From NCBI GenBank assembly GCA_022563855.1, contig JADFMN010000004.1:1-64000 (forward strand): 64,000 nt of DNA, given 5' to 3'. Both the position numbers and the translations under genes were made by a program. The stretch comes from Armatimonadota bacterium. Lineage in GTDB: Bacteria > Armatimonadota > Fimbriimonadia > Fimbriimonadales > Fimbriimonadaceae. The notes below the pieces were generated by a model. That model searched no databases and was not told the origin of the DNA. It saw nothing but the letters and a program-made list of their open reading frames with translations. Position 1 is the stretch's first letter. Every line of letters begins with the position of its first letter. This document shows positions 17,588 through 25,955 of the stretch, piece after piece.

Positions 17588-18946
17588 CTAGTCGTCGCCT
17601 GCGATCGGCGGCGGCTCGTTGTAGACTGCGGGAGCGTCGGACGAGCGCGACCTACGCTTCGTCACCTTCCGTTCCGGCGCGGGCGAGCTTTGCGGCGCGG
17701 GCTCCGGCGCGATCGCCATTGCGGCGGGTTCTCCCGGTGTCTTGGTCATATCCTGGAGCTTGCTGACGACGTCGATCCCGAACACCTCTTTCACCTGCTC
17801 TGCCAGCATCAGCATCTTTCGCGAGTCCATGCCGCTTGAGCCGCCGACGTCGATGACCGTCATCTTTTCGATCCTCGCGCCGCTGATCGTGTCGGTCAGC
17901 TTGTCGATGATCGGCTCCATCTTGCGCAGCAGGAATATCTCCCGAGCCTGGTCGCCCGCGTTGTTCCAGCTCCTCGCCAGGTTTCGCAGGGCCTCGGATC
18001 GAGCACGACCGTCCTCGATGATCGGCGCGACTTTGGCTTTCGCGTCCTGCTCTTGTGCCTCGCAGTGCGCCTTGGCCGGCTGGATTACGTCTGCGTCGAG
18101 CCGCCTCTTCACCTGTTCGTACCGCGCCTTCTGCACTTCGACGTCGGCCGACGCCCTCGCGACCAGGGCCGCGACGGCGGCCTTCTCTTCAGCGACGACC
18201 GCAGCTCTGCGAGTCATGATGTCCGCGAGCTGCTTCTCGGCGTCAGCGTTCGCCACCTGGATCGCAGCGGTGACCTCGGCGGTCACCTCTTGCTCCAAGT
18301 TCTCGGCGTTCCGAACTTTCGAGTCCGCTCTAGCGATGGCCTCCGCGATGCGCGACCGGCTCAGCAGCTCGGAGTTCCGGATCCTTCCGATCGAATCGAG
18401 GTATTCGACGTCGTCGGTGATGTTCTGGATTTTCAGCGTGTCCACTACCAGACCGAGCGCCGTCATGTCCTGATCGACCTCCTGCACGACCTCTTCCGCG
18501 AACACGTTCCGGTCTTCGTTCAGCTGCTCTGGAGTCAGAGTTGCGAGAACGCCGCGCAGCGAGCCCTCTAGCGTCGCCTTGGCTACGCCCATGATCTCAG
18601 CCTGATCTTTGCCCAAGAACCGCTCGATGGCGTTGTTCAGTGTTGGTTCGTGCCCCGCGATCTTCACGTTTGCAACGCCCTGAACATTCACGGGAACGCC
18701 GCCCTTCGCGTAGGCGTTGGTCACCGTCAGATCGATGATCATGTTGCTGAGGTCGAGCGCATCAACGCGCTCGAGCAGCGGTACGCGCCAGCCGACTCCA
18801 CCTTTGAGCAATCTTGGCCCCTTCTTGTTCCCAGAGAAGATCATCACCTTGTTCGGCGGGCACCGATAGATCAGGCCCTTCAGGCTCAGCACCAATAGGA
18901 CGAGAAGTACGCCGACGACGATTAATACGACTTGCAGGATATCCAT
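17588..18946 (-). CDS. Flotillin-like SPFH protein (second of pair)
   Basis: A 452-residue flotillin/YuaG-type membrane scaffold. An N-terminal hydrophobic hairpin (residues about 5-28) precedes the SPFH domain (PPNKVMIFSGNKKGPRL through TLKIQNITDD). An Ala/Glu-rich coiled coil follows (about 190-330), then a conserved oligomerisation segment (DVGGSSGMDSRKM) and a disordered Pro/Ala/Arg tail. Its start overlaps the previous flotillin stop by one base (TAATG), so the two are translationally coupled and probably form a hetero-oligomer in membrane microdomains. Confidence 0.85.
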   Translation of the reverse strand: MDILQVVLIVVGVLLVLLVLSLKGLIYRCPPNKVMIFSGNKKGPRLLKGGVGWRVPLLERVDALDLSNMIIDLTVTNAYAKGGVPVNVQGVANVKIAGHEPTLNNAIERFLGKDQAEIMGVAKATLEGSLRGVLATLTPEQLNEDRNVFAEEVVQEVDQDMTALGLVVDTLKIQNITDDVEYLDSIGRIRNSELLSRSRIAEAIARADSKVRNAENLEQEVTAEVTAAIQVANADAEKQLADIMTRRAAVVAEEKAAVAALVARASADVEVQKARYEQVKRRLDADVIQPAKAHCEAQEQDAKAKVAPIIEDGRARSEALRNLARSWNNAGDQAREIFLLRKMEPIIDKLTDTISGARIEKMTVIDVGGSSGMDSRKMLMLAEQVKEVFGIDVVSKLQDMTKTPGEPAAMAIAPEPAPQSSPAPERKVTKRRSRSSDAPAVYNEPPPIAGDD

Positions 18947-20265
18947 TATTTGGCCACCTCCGACTCTTTTCTCCCGCTGAGCGTGCCCGGGATGTCGATA
19001 CCGATCGTGTTGTTAACGGCGTCGAACACAGACCCAAGCATTGCGGGATACGCGGCTATGTAGTTCGAGAGCGTCTGACCATCGCCGCTGTCGATGACCG
19101 TGAGCCCCTCCACTTTGATCTTCTTGACGCCGCGCACCGCGCTCTCCAAGATCGTCTCCAGATCCTCGATGAGCGCGATCTGCATGGCGCTGTCGCCGGC
19201 CTCTGCCCACGCCTTGTACATAAGCTCAAGCGCCTCGGCGACCGCCGCACCGCGCTCTCTGATGAACGCGGCCTCTCCTCGGGCTTCGAACTCCTTGCTC
19301 TGCCGGTTCGCGTCAGCCGGGAGCACCTCGTCGACCTGCAGCCGCATCTCTTCGAGCCCCGACCTGATCTGCTGAAGCTCCTGTTCGGCTTTGGCGCGCG
19401 CTTCGCGGGCCGCAGCCTGCGTCCGCTCCTCCTCAGACTGAACCTTCGCCTCCAAATCCGCTCGGATTCTTCGCAGGTCGTTTCTGAGCCTGGCCACAGC
19501 AGCTTCCGCCTGCGCAGTCCGCACGTCCGCACGGCCGGCGTTCTCGGACTCTTGCTGCTCTGCGGCTCGACGCGCGTCGGATTCTGCGATCTCGGCCGAA
19601 CGCAAGACATTGGCTATCGACTTGCGGCCGGTCGTGTCCAAGTATCCGACCTCGTCGCTGACGTGGAGAATCTTGAGCGTGTCCAGATGCAAGCCCAGCT
19701 TGTTCAGATCCTGCTCAGACTCGGTTCTCAGCGCGACTGCGAACTTCAGGCGGTCTTCGTTGACCTGCTCAGGCGTCAGCTCCGCGATAACGCCGCGCAA
19801 GTGCCCCTCCAGCGTCTCCTTCGAAACCCTGCGCAGCTCGTGAACGTCGCTGTCCAGGAACCGCTCGATCGCGTTGTTCATGATCTTCGGGTCGCTCGAT
19901 ATCTTCACGTTCGCCATCGCCTCGACGTTCATGGCGATGCCGCCCTTCGAATATCCGTTTCGCACGGTGATTGGCACCTCCATTAGGTTCAACGAGATCC
20001 GGTCGATCTTGCGAATGATGGGTATGGCCAGAGCTCGCCCGGACGTCTGCGGCGTGAACCCGAGCTCCCGTCCGCCAGCGAGCTTCTGCCTCTTGCCCGT
20101 GACCACCAGCGCCTCGTTCGGACGACAGATGCGCAGCATCGACTTGTAGATGCCGAGCACGATGAGAATCACGCCCAGGATCACGACCGCAGTCACGATC
20201 ACCTTTGGGTCGAACTGCTCCATCAGCCCCTGATCGACCTGTCCAAAAATACTCGATGAAACCAT
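18946..20265 (-). CDS. Flotillin-like SPFH protein (first of pair)
   Basis: A 439-residue paralogue of the downstream flotillin with the same order: one N-terminal membrane segment (about 20-40), the SPFH domain (CRPNEALVVTGKRQKLAGG to LKILHVSDEVGYLDT), a long charged coiled coil (about 205-335), and a C-terminal conserved segment (GLTVIDSGDGQTLSNYIAAYP). It sits six bases after nfeD. Flotillins organise lipid domains and are commonly partnered by NfeD proteins, as here. Confidence 0.85.
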   Translation of the reverse strand: MVSSSIFGQVDQGLMEQFDPKVIVTAVVILGVILIVLGIYKSMLRICRPNEALVVTGKRQKLAGGRELGFTPQTSGRALAIPIIRKIDRISLNLMEVPITVRNGYSKGGIAMNVEAMANVKISSDPKIMNNAIERFLDSDVHELRRVSKETLEGHLRGVIAELTPEQVNEDRLKFAVALRTESEQDLNKLGLHLDTLKILHVSDEVGYLDTTGRKSIANVLRSAEIAESDARRAAEQQESENAGRADVRTAQAEAAVARLRNDLRRIRADLEAKVQSEEERTQAAAREARAKAEQELQQIRSGLEEMRLQVDEVLPADANRQSKEFEARGEAAFIRERGAAVAEALELMYKAWAEAGDSAMQIALIEDLETILESAVRGVKKIKVEGLTVIDSGDGQTLSNYIAAYPAMLGSVFDAVNNTIGIDIPGTLSGRKESEVAK

Positions 20266-20270
20266 AGTTT

Positions 20271-20924
20271 TTAACCCAAAACGTCCGTCTTGCGAGCAAT
20301 GCAGACGCGTTCCCCCTCCAGTCCAATAACGACAACCACTTCCCCTCGCTCGATGTCGGCTCCCTTTTCGCTCAACGCCAACATATCGATGATGTCATCC
20401 TTGATACGCAGTCTGACCTTGCCGGGTTGCGCCCCGCGCGTACCGACGATCATCTTGCCCTGCGTACCGAGGAAGTCCTGACTCGTCACGCCGCTGTGAA
20501 TCTGCGACTTCCTCAAGAACCTGATCGCCATCGAGACGCCGTACCCCATCAAGAACCCTGTGATGAGGCTCGTCGCCAAGATGGTCGGAGCGGACGCGAC
20601 TTTCAGCCAAGTCATCACGACGCCAAGAATGCCGAACGTGCCGATGAAGTAAGTCCAAAACCGTAGGCTCAGGAACGCGAGCCACACGTCGGAGAGGTGG
20701 AAATCGGACGCTATGTAATCGCTCGAGACCTCGAATCCGGGGTCGAATTCGTGGTCTGCGCCAACGGTCGCGGAGAGGTCGTGATCGAAGTCGATATCGT
20801 GCGAGGCGTCGAAGTCGATATCGTGCCCGACGTCGACGTCCCCGCCCCCCATAGCGCCAAGCGCGGAGATGAGAATCAACCCTCCGCCCACAACGCCTGC
20901 AATGATATAAAAAGCCAGCATCAC
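20271..20924 (-). CDS. NfeD-like membrane protein
   Basis: A 217-residue membrane protein. An N-terminal helix (FYIIAGVVGGGLILISAL) is followed by a His/Asp-rich stretch (residues about 28-60, DVDVGHDIDFD and similar) that could bind metal. Two central helices come next, then a C-terminal OB-like domain (GKMIVGTRGAQPGKVRLRI). This is the short NfeD type without protease domain that is found beside flotillin genes. It is first in the nfeD-flotillin-flotillin operon and divergent from imuB. Confidence 0.75.
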   Translation of the reverse strand: MMLAFYIIAGVVGGGLILISALGAMGGGDVDVGHDIDFDASHDIDFDHDLSATVGADHEFDPGFEVSSDYIASDFHLSDVWLAFLSLRFWTYFIGTFGILGVVMTWLKVASAPTILATSLITGFLMGYGVSMAIRFLRKSQIHSGVTSQDFLGTQGKMIVGTRGAQPGKVRLRIKDDIIDMLALSEKGADIERGEVVVVIGLEGERVCIARKTDVLG

Positions 20925-21010
20925 CCTGCTCCCGTCCGTTCCTATCCGCGTTTGATGAGCGGGGTTGCAGGGTACCCCTAGCTGACTGTGGCCGCTTATG
21001 GAAAATCGTG

Positions 21011-21048
21011 GATATCTATAGTGTATAGTAGATATCTTTCTACTATAC
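21011..21048 (+). promoter_or_regulatory. Overlapping palindromes, candidate SOS operator of imuB-dnaE2
   Basis: A perfect inverted repeat has 10-bp arms GTATAGTAGA (21023-21032) and TCTACTATAC (21039-21048) with a six-base spacer. A second palindrome with arms GATATCTA (21011-21018) and TAGATATC (21029-21036) overlaps it. The site ends 12 bases before the imuB start. imuB-dnaE2 cassettes are usually LexA-controlled, so this is a candidate repressor site, though it does not match the B. subtilis or E. coli LexA boxes. Confidence 0.6.
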
Positions 21049-21060
21049 TAGAAGACTGGA

Positions 21061-22248
21061 ATGCGTTATTTTTTGTATTTGAGCTTGGATCAGTTCTATG
21101 TCAGGCAGCACGAGGCTGGGCTGGCGACGGTCGTCCACCGCGAGGGCGCCGTTCTGGACTGCTGCGAACTCGCGCGTGCTCGAGGGGTTCGACCCGGTAC
21201 GCCGACGAGCGAGGCCAAGGCGATCTTGCGCGAAGACGCCCGCAATATCGAGTACCGGCTGGAGCAGTACACGCAGGCCCGCGACCGCTGGCTCGACATC
21301 TGCACGCTGTACAGCAGCTCGATCGAGCACGAATCCCCCGCCACCGCGTGGGTCGACCTCAGCGCGCACCCAGAGCCTGTGGACATCTCCGGGCGGCTCA
21401 TCAGCGAGGTATGGATGCACACCAGCTGCCCGATCTCGGCCGGGATGGCCTCCTCGAAGTGGGTCTCTGTGCTCGCCGCGCGCCCGTGCGACCCCAGCGC
21501 CATGAGCCTCGGAATCGCAGATATTGAACCTGTCGAGTCCCCTGAGTCGTTCCTCGCCCCTCTCCCCACCATGCGGTTGGCGCCAATCCCCATTCAGCAC
21601 CGAGAGCGGCTTGTGCTGCTGGGGTATCGAAGGGTCGGCGACGTCCGCCGCGCGCCGCTGAGAGCGCTGACAGAGCAGTTCGGCCAAGACGGGCTGCTCA
21701 TACACGAGGCCGTCTGCGGGCGCCTGCGCGACCACCTCCAGCCCAACTACCCCGGCGACTCGCTCGCCCGGCGCCAGCGGTTCGAGGGCGGGGTCAGCAA
21801 CCAGATCGCACTAGAAGACGGCGTGTGCCAAATCGCCAGCCGACTTGCCGAGGACCTACAGGCCAGAGACCAGCATGCGGTTGAAATCCACCTGATTTTC
21901 GAGCTTGAGAGTGGGAAAACCGCCGATATCCGCCGCAAGCTGCCGAAGCCGATCCAGGACGAGCGCGCCCTGCGCTCGTGCCTGCAGTACCTGCTTGGGC
22001 AGATCAAGCTCGACGAACCCGTGATCGCGGTACGGGCAAACGCGCCCCACCTGCGCAAGACGCCCGCCATACAGCGCAATTTGGAGCCGCGTTTGAACCC
22101 GCGCGAGCGAACCAAGGCGATCACCCTGGCCCAGAGGAAAATCCACAGCGTATTCGGCGCGGAGTCGATCCTGAGAGCCAGCGATGTGAAACCGCCCCGC
22201 AGAAAACGTCTTTTGAGGGCTTGGCAACATGCGACCGGATGGCGCTAA
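21061..22248 (+). CDS. imuB: ImuB-like inactive Y-family DNA polymerase
   Basis: A 395-residue protein of the DinB/UmuC superfamily. The opening LYLSLDQFYV keeps the first palm aspartate (Asp10). The second catalytic motif, normally S-x-DE before A-Y-L-D, reads SPATAWVDLS (residues 92-101), so the Asp-Glu pair is replaced by Ala-Thr. Loss of the catalytic acids is the hallmark of ImuB, which acts as an adaptor joining DnaE2 to the beta clamp during damage-induced mutagenesis. It overlaps dnaE2 by 20 bp. No imuA or lexA lies nearby. Confidence 0.82.
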   Translation: MRYFLYLSLDQFYVRQHEAGLATVVHREGAVLDCCELARARGVRPGTPTSEAKAILREDARNIEYRLEQYTQARDRWLDICTLYSSSIEHESPATAWVDLSAHPEPVDISGRLISEVWMHTSCPISAGMASSKWVSVLAARPCDPSAMSLGIADIEPVESPESFLAPLPTMRLAPIPIQHRERLVLLGYRRVGDVRRAPLRALTEQFGQDGLLIHEAVCGRLRDHLQPNYPGDSLARRQRFEGGVSNQIALEDGVCQIASRLAEDLQARDQHAVEIHLIFELESGKTADIRRKLPKPIQDERALRSCLQYLLGQIKLDEPVIAVRANAPHLRKTPAIQRNLEPRLNPRERTKAITLAQRKIHSVFGAESILRASDVKPPRRKRLLRAWQHATGWR

Positions 22249-25200
22249 GCTCGTAGCGAAGTGGCGCGAGACAGGCGCCTGGTGGGCCGGGGAAACGCCG
22301 GTCGAGGTCGCCGAGTGGAGGGATCGATCGGGCGTGAAGCGGCGAGCCGAGCGGAACCTGCCACCGCTGATCCAGTCGAACGACCAGCGCGAGCACCACG
22401 AGAACAGTACCGAGGACATCTCGCTGCGCCCGTTCAAGACCCGCGACGAGAAGGTCAGCAAAGCGTGCGGGCACGTCCCGCCGGACTACACCCCCGCCAG
22501 ATGCCCCGCGCAGGGCGCCTACGCCCCATTGCACGTGCTCAGCGGGTACTCGTTCGGCCACAGCGTTCTGCTCGCCCGAGAGCTGGCCAGACGCGCGGCG
22601 AACCTGGGGATACCCGCCCTGTGCATCACCGACAGGCTCGCGCTCACCGGCGCGATGGAGTTTGCGCGCGAAGCTAACTCAGTCGGGATCAAACCGCTGA
22701 TCGGCGCGACTCTCGAACTGGATACAGGAGGCGAGATCGTGCTGATCGCCCGCGACAAGCAAGGGTACGAGTCCCTGTCGCTGCTCATCACCGCCTGTCA
22801 CCTGCGCGAGCCGCGCCTGTATCCGCTATGCACCTGGGAGCGGCTGGAGCACCACACCCGCGGGCTGCTCTGCCTGACCGGCGGCGACAACGGCCCGATC
22901 AACCGGCTCCTGCTCCATCGGCAGTACGAAGACGCACGCCTCCTAACCACGCGGTTGGTCGATCTGTACGGCCAGGCGAACGTGTTCGTCGAAATCGACC
23001 GGAGCTACCTGCCGTGGGACATCGCCGCCAACGGAAGGCTGCTCGAACTGGCGGATCAACTGGACCTCACGCCCGTAGCCGGGGGAAGGGTCACCCACGC
23101 CGCGCCAGAGCAGTTCCCGGCTCAGGACGTGCTGCTGTGCTCCGAAACGCTCTGCACGGTCGAGGAGATCATCGGGCGCAAACCTCTGCGCGACGCGTCC
23201 CAGCCACAGGTTCAAGATCGCCCCTCTCGAGCCCTCAACGCAGAGAGGTACCTGCGCTCCGTCAAGGAGATGAGGCAGCTGTACAGCGACCGCCCTGACC
23301 TGCTCGAGAACACCCTCCGTGTCGTCGACCGCTGCGACGACGACGTGCTGCCGGCCCGCACCCGCCTGCCGCAGATATTCGCGCACCCGGAGCAAGCGTT
23401 GAGGGAGATCACTTACGCGGGGGCTCAGGTGAGGCACAAGAGCGTCACGCCGAAGCTTCACCGTCGGCTCGACTTGGAGCTTGAGCGCATCACCCGCCTT
23501 GGGTTTGCCGATCACTTCCTTGCCGCGTGGGATATGTGCAAATGGGCGGAGGAACAGGGCATCCAGCACAGCGGGCGCGGTTCCGTGGTCGACTCAGCGG
23601 TCGCGTACTGCCTCGGCCTCAGCAGGATCGACGCGATGCGGCACAATCTGCACTTTGACAGGTTCCTCCCAGACGACGGCAACAAAAGGCCGGACATCGA
23701 CATCGACTTCGAGGCCAAGAGGCGCGACGACGTGCGCAACTACATGATCACGAAGTACGGCGCTGAGCACGTCGCGACCGTCAGCGCGATCGGCGCCTAC
23801 TGCACGCGCGGCATCGTGCGCGAGGTCGGCAAGGCGCTGGGGCTCTCGCCCAAAGCGATCGGCTTCCTTGCCAAGCGCATCCACGGCGGAGTGCCGCCAA
23901 GAGAGCTTGAGAGCGCGCTCAGCAAAAGGCCGGAGCTGCGCGACAGCGGCATCGACAAGCAGCGGCTGCACTGGATTTTCAAACTCGGCCATATGCTGCT
24001 CGACGTGCCGCGCAACATGCGGGCGCACTCCTCCGGCATCGTCATCTCCGACAGGCCGCTCGCCGAAATAGTGCCCGTGCAGTGGTCCGGCGGCTTGCAG
24101 AACGACGGCGAGAACGAAGAGCACCTACGGATCATCCAGTGGGACAAGCGCAGCGCCAAGCACTGCTTCGACAAGTTCGACATTCTCTGTTTGCGCGGGC
24201 AGGACGTGCTCTCGGGAACACAGGAGCGCGTCCGCGTCCAGACCCCGGATTTCGACGTCAGCCAGATTCCGAGCGACGACGAAGAGACGTACCGCGCGAT
24301 GCGCTCGGGGGAGCTGATCGGCATCCCGCAATCCGCCAGCCCCGCGATGCGGCAGGCGCACATGCGGCTGCAAACTTCCGACCTGCACGACGCCAGCCTG
24401 GTGCAGGCGGGCATCCGCCCCGGCGTCGGCGGCGCGGTCAAGATCAACGAACTGATCGCGCGCCGCAGGGGGACGAAGACGTTCTCGTTCGAACACCCCG
24501 ACTTCGAGAAAATCCTCGGGATCACGTACGGCATCATCGTGTTCCAGGAGCAGGTCGATCAGATCCTGCAGACGTTCGGTGGGTACACCAGCGGGGAAGC
24601 AGAGGACATCCGAGAGGAGATCCACAAGCGCAGACGCGAAGACTTCGGCCAGGTGATCCACGACGAGGTGATCCGGAGAACAGTAGCGCGCGGCTACACG
24701 CAGAAGGTCGCCGAACTAGCGTTCGAATACGTCGCTGGGTTCAAGGGGTACGGGTTTGCGCAAGGTCACGCACTGGCGTTCGCAGAGATTTCGATCCGCT
24801 CGATCTGGTGCCAGCAGAACCACCCGGCGGAGTACTTCGCGTCATTGCTAGACGCGCAGCCAGCCGGCTACTACGGGCCGTGCACTCTGGTCAACGAAGC
24901 GCGCTCGCGCGGCGTCGCGATCCTCCCGCTCGATGTGAACAGGAGCGGCAACAAGTTCCTCGTCGAAGACGTGCAGTCCACCGAAGACCCGAAGCTCGTG
25001 TTCCCCAACGGCGGGATCCGCGTGTCGCTCCGGTCGGTACACGGGTTGTCCACGAACACGATCGAGCGCATCGTGTCTCAGCGCGGAAGTGGTTACTACT
25101 CGCTGTGCGCCTTCGTCAGCCGTGTACAGCCAAACCGCGACGAGCTGGACCAGCTCATCCTGTGCGGCGCATTCGACTCGATCGAGCCAAACCGGCGTGC

Positions 25201-25849
25201 GCTCCTTTGGGGAGCGTCTCCCGCTTTGCTGTGGGCCGCTTCGCCGTCGCCTAGTGGTCGCCTAATTGTTGCTGAATCATCGTCCATTGGTGACTACTTG
25301 GCGACAACTTGGCGACAACTAGGCGACGTTCCCCCTCTCGGCGACGTTCCCCTGCTTCGCCTACCAGAGCCGACGATCAACTCGGACGTCCACGACTTCA
25401 CCGAAGCGGAAAAGGCGATCCGCGAGCGCAAGGTCTTGGGGCTGGACGTCGCGCGCCACCTCATGGCGTACGAGCGCGAAAGGATCGCAAGCAAGGGCGG
25501 CATCACGACGGCGGAGGGCAAGCGGCTCAAGGACGGTGAACAAGCGATGCTCGTCGGCAACCCGATCCGGCTGCGGTTCCCGCCGACCGCTAGCGGCAAG
25601 CGCGTGGTCTTCTTCGACCTCGAAGACGAGACCGGCCTGCTCAACATCACCTGCTTCGACCAGACGTACCGCCGGTACGGCCACGCGTTCGTGTGCTCGC
25701 CGTATGTGACTCTGATCGGGCACGGGCAGTGGCGCGACGGCTGCACCGCGTTCCTCATCGAGCGCGCCTACTCTTACGAGCCGACGATCACCGAACTCGC
25801 GAACCAGGCCGAAGCACCGATCAAGACCCGCGATTTCTTGGTGGGGTAG
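22229..25849 (+). CDS. dnaE2: Error-prone DNA polymerase DnaE2 (ImuC)
   Basis: A 1206-residue C-family polymerase, longer than the usual 1050 or so. Residues 1-45 (WRETGAWWAGETP) resemble the small DUF6504-type segment often found after ImuB. The PHP domain follows from about residue 95 and is degenerate (ITDRLALTGAMEF, His replaced). The catalytic palm has intact RPDIDIDFE (Asp489, 491, 493) and GRGSVVDSAVAYCLG. The C terminus has an OB fold (VVFFDLEDETGLLNIT). Near residues 1000-1045 there is a low-complexity insert built on tandem GGCGAC repeats. Role: translesion synthesis with ImuB. Confidence 0.92.
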   Translation: MRPDGAKLVAKWRETGAWWAGETPVEVAEWRDRSGVKRRAERNLPPLIQSNDQREHHENSTEDISLRPFKTRDEKVSKACGHVPPDYTPARCPAQGAYAPLHVLSGYSFGHSVLLARELARRAANLGIPALCITDRLALTGAMEFAREANSVGIKPLIGATLELDTGGEIVLIARDKQGYESLSLLITACHLREPRLYPLCTWERLEHHTRGLLCLTGGDNGPINRLLLHRQYEDARLLTTRLVDLYGQANVFVEIDRSYLPWDIAANGRLLELADQLDLTPVAGGRVTHAAPEQFPAQDVLLCSETLCTVEEIIGRKPLRDASQPQVQDRPSRALNAERYLRSVKEMRQLYSDRPDLLENTLRVVDRCDDDVLPARTRLPQIFAHPEQALREITYAGAQVRHKSVTPKLHRRLDLELERITRLGFADHFLAAWDMCKWAEEQGIQHSGRGSVVDSAVAYCLGLSRIDAMRHNLHFDRFLPDDGNKRPDIDIDFEAKRRDDVRNYMITKYGAEHVATVSAIGAYCTRGIVREVGKALGLSPKAIGFLAKRIHGGVPPRELESALSKRPELRDSGIDKQRLHWIFKLGHMLLDVPRNMRAHSSGIVISDRPLAEIVPVQWSGGLQNDGENEEHLRIIQWDKRSAKHCFDKFDILCLRGQDVLSGTQERVRVQTPDFDVSQIPSDDEETYRAMRSGELIGIPQSASPAMRQAHMRLQTSDLHDASLVQAGIRPGVGGAVKINELIARRRGTKTFSFEHPDFEKILGITYGIIVFQEQVDQILQTFGGYTSGEAEDIREEIHKRRREDFGQVIHDEVIRRTVARGYTQKVAELAFEYVAGFKGYGFAQGHALAFAEISIRSIWCQQNHPAEYFASLLDAQPAGYYGPCTLVNEARSRGVAILPLDVNRSGNKFLVEDVQSTEDPKLVFPNGGIRVSLRSVHGLSTNTIERIVSQRGSGYYSLCAFVSRVQPNRDELDQLILCGAFDSIEPNRRALLWGASPALLWAASPSPSGRLIVAESSSIGDYLATTWRQLGDVPPLGDVPLLRLPEPTINSDVHDFTEAEKAIRERKVLGLDVARHLMAYERERIASKGGITTAEGKRLKDGEQAMLVGNPIRLRFPPTASGKRVVFFDLEDETGLLNITCFDQTYRRYGHAFVCSPYVTLIGHGQWRDGCTAFLIERAYSYEPTITELANQAEAPIKTRDFLVG

Positions 25850-25925
25850 TGGCACCCCCGGCCCGATTCGAACGGGCGGCCAACAGCTTAGAAGGCTGCT
25901 GCTCTATCCACTGAGCTACGGGGGC
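25850..25925 (-). tRNA. tRNA-Arg (anticodon TCT)
   Basis: A full cloverleaf of 76 nt on the minus strand. The acceptor is GCCCCCG with CGGGGGT (G1-U72 wobble), the D stem GCTC/GAGC, and the anticodon stem GCAGC/GCTGT with loop CTTCTAA (anticodon TCT, reading AGA/AGG). The T arm is GCCCG-TTCGAAT-CGGGC, discriminator G, and CCA is encoded. Its 3' end abuts the dnaE2 stop codon with no gap. Confidence 0.95.
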
Positions 25926-25955
25926 ACAGGGGCGAGGCTAGTTTACCGCTGGCGG

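Noticed and set aside
24082-25254. Long frame +1 inside dnaE2 (390 codons)
   Set aside because: Arg-rich composition typical of a shifted frame of GC-rich DNA; dnaE2 motifs run uninterrupted in the other frame.
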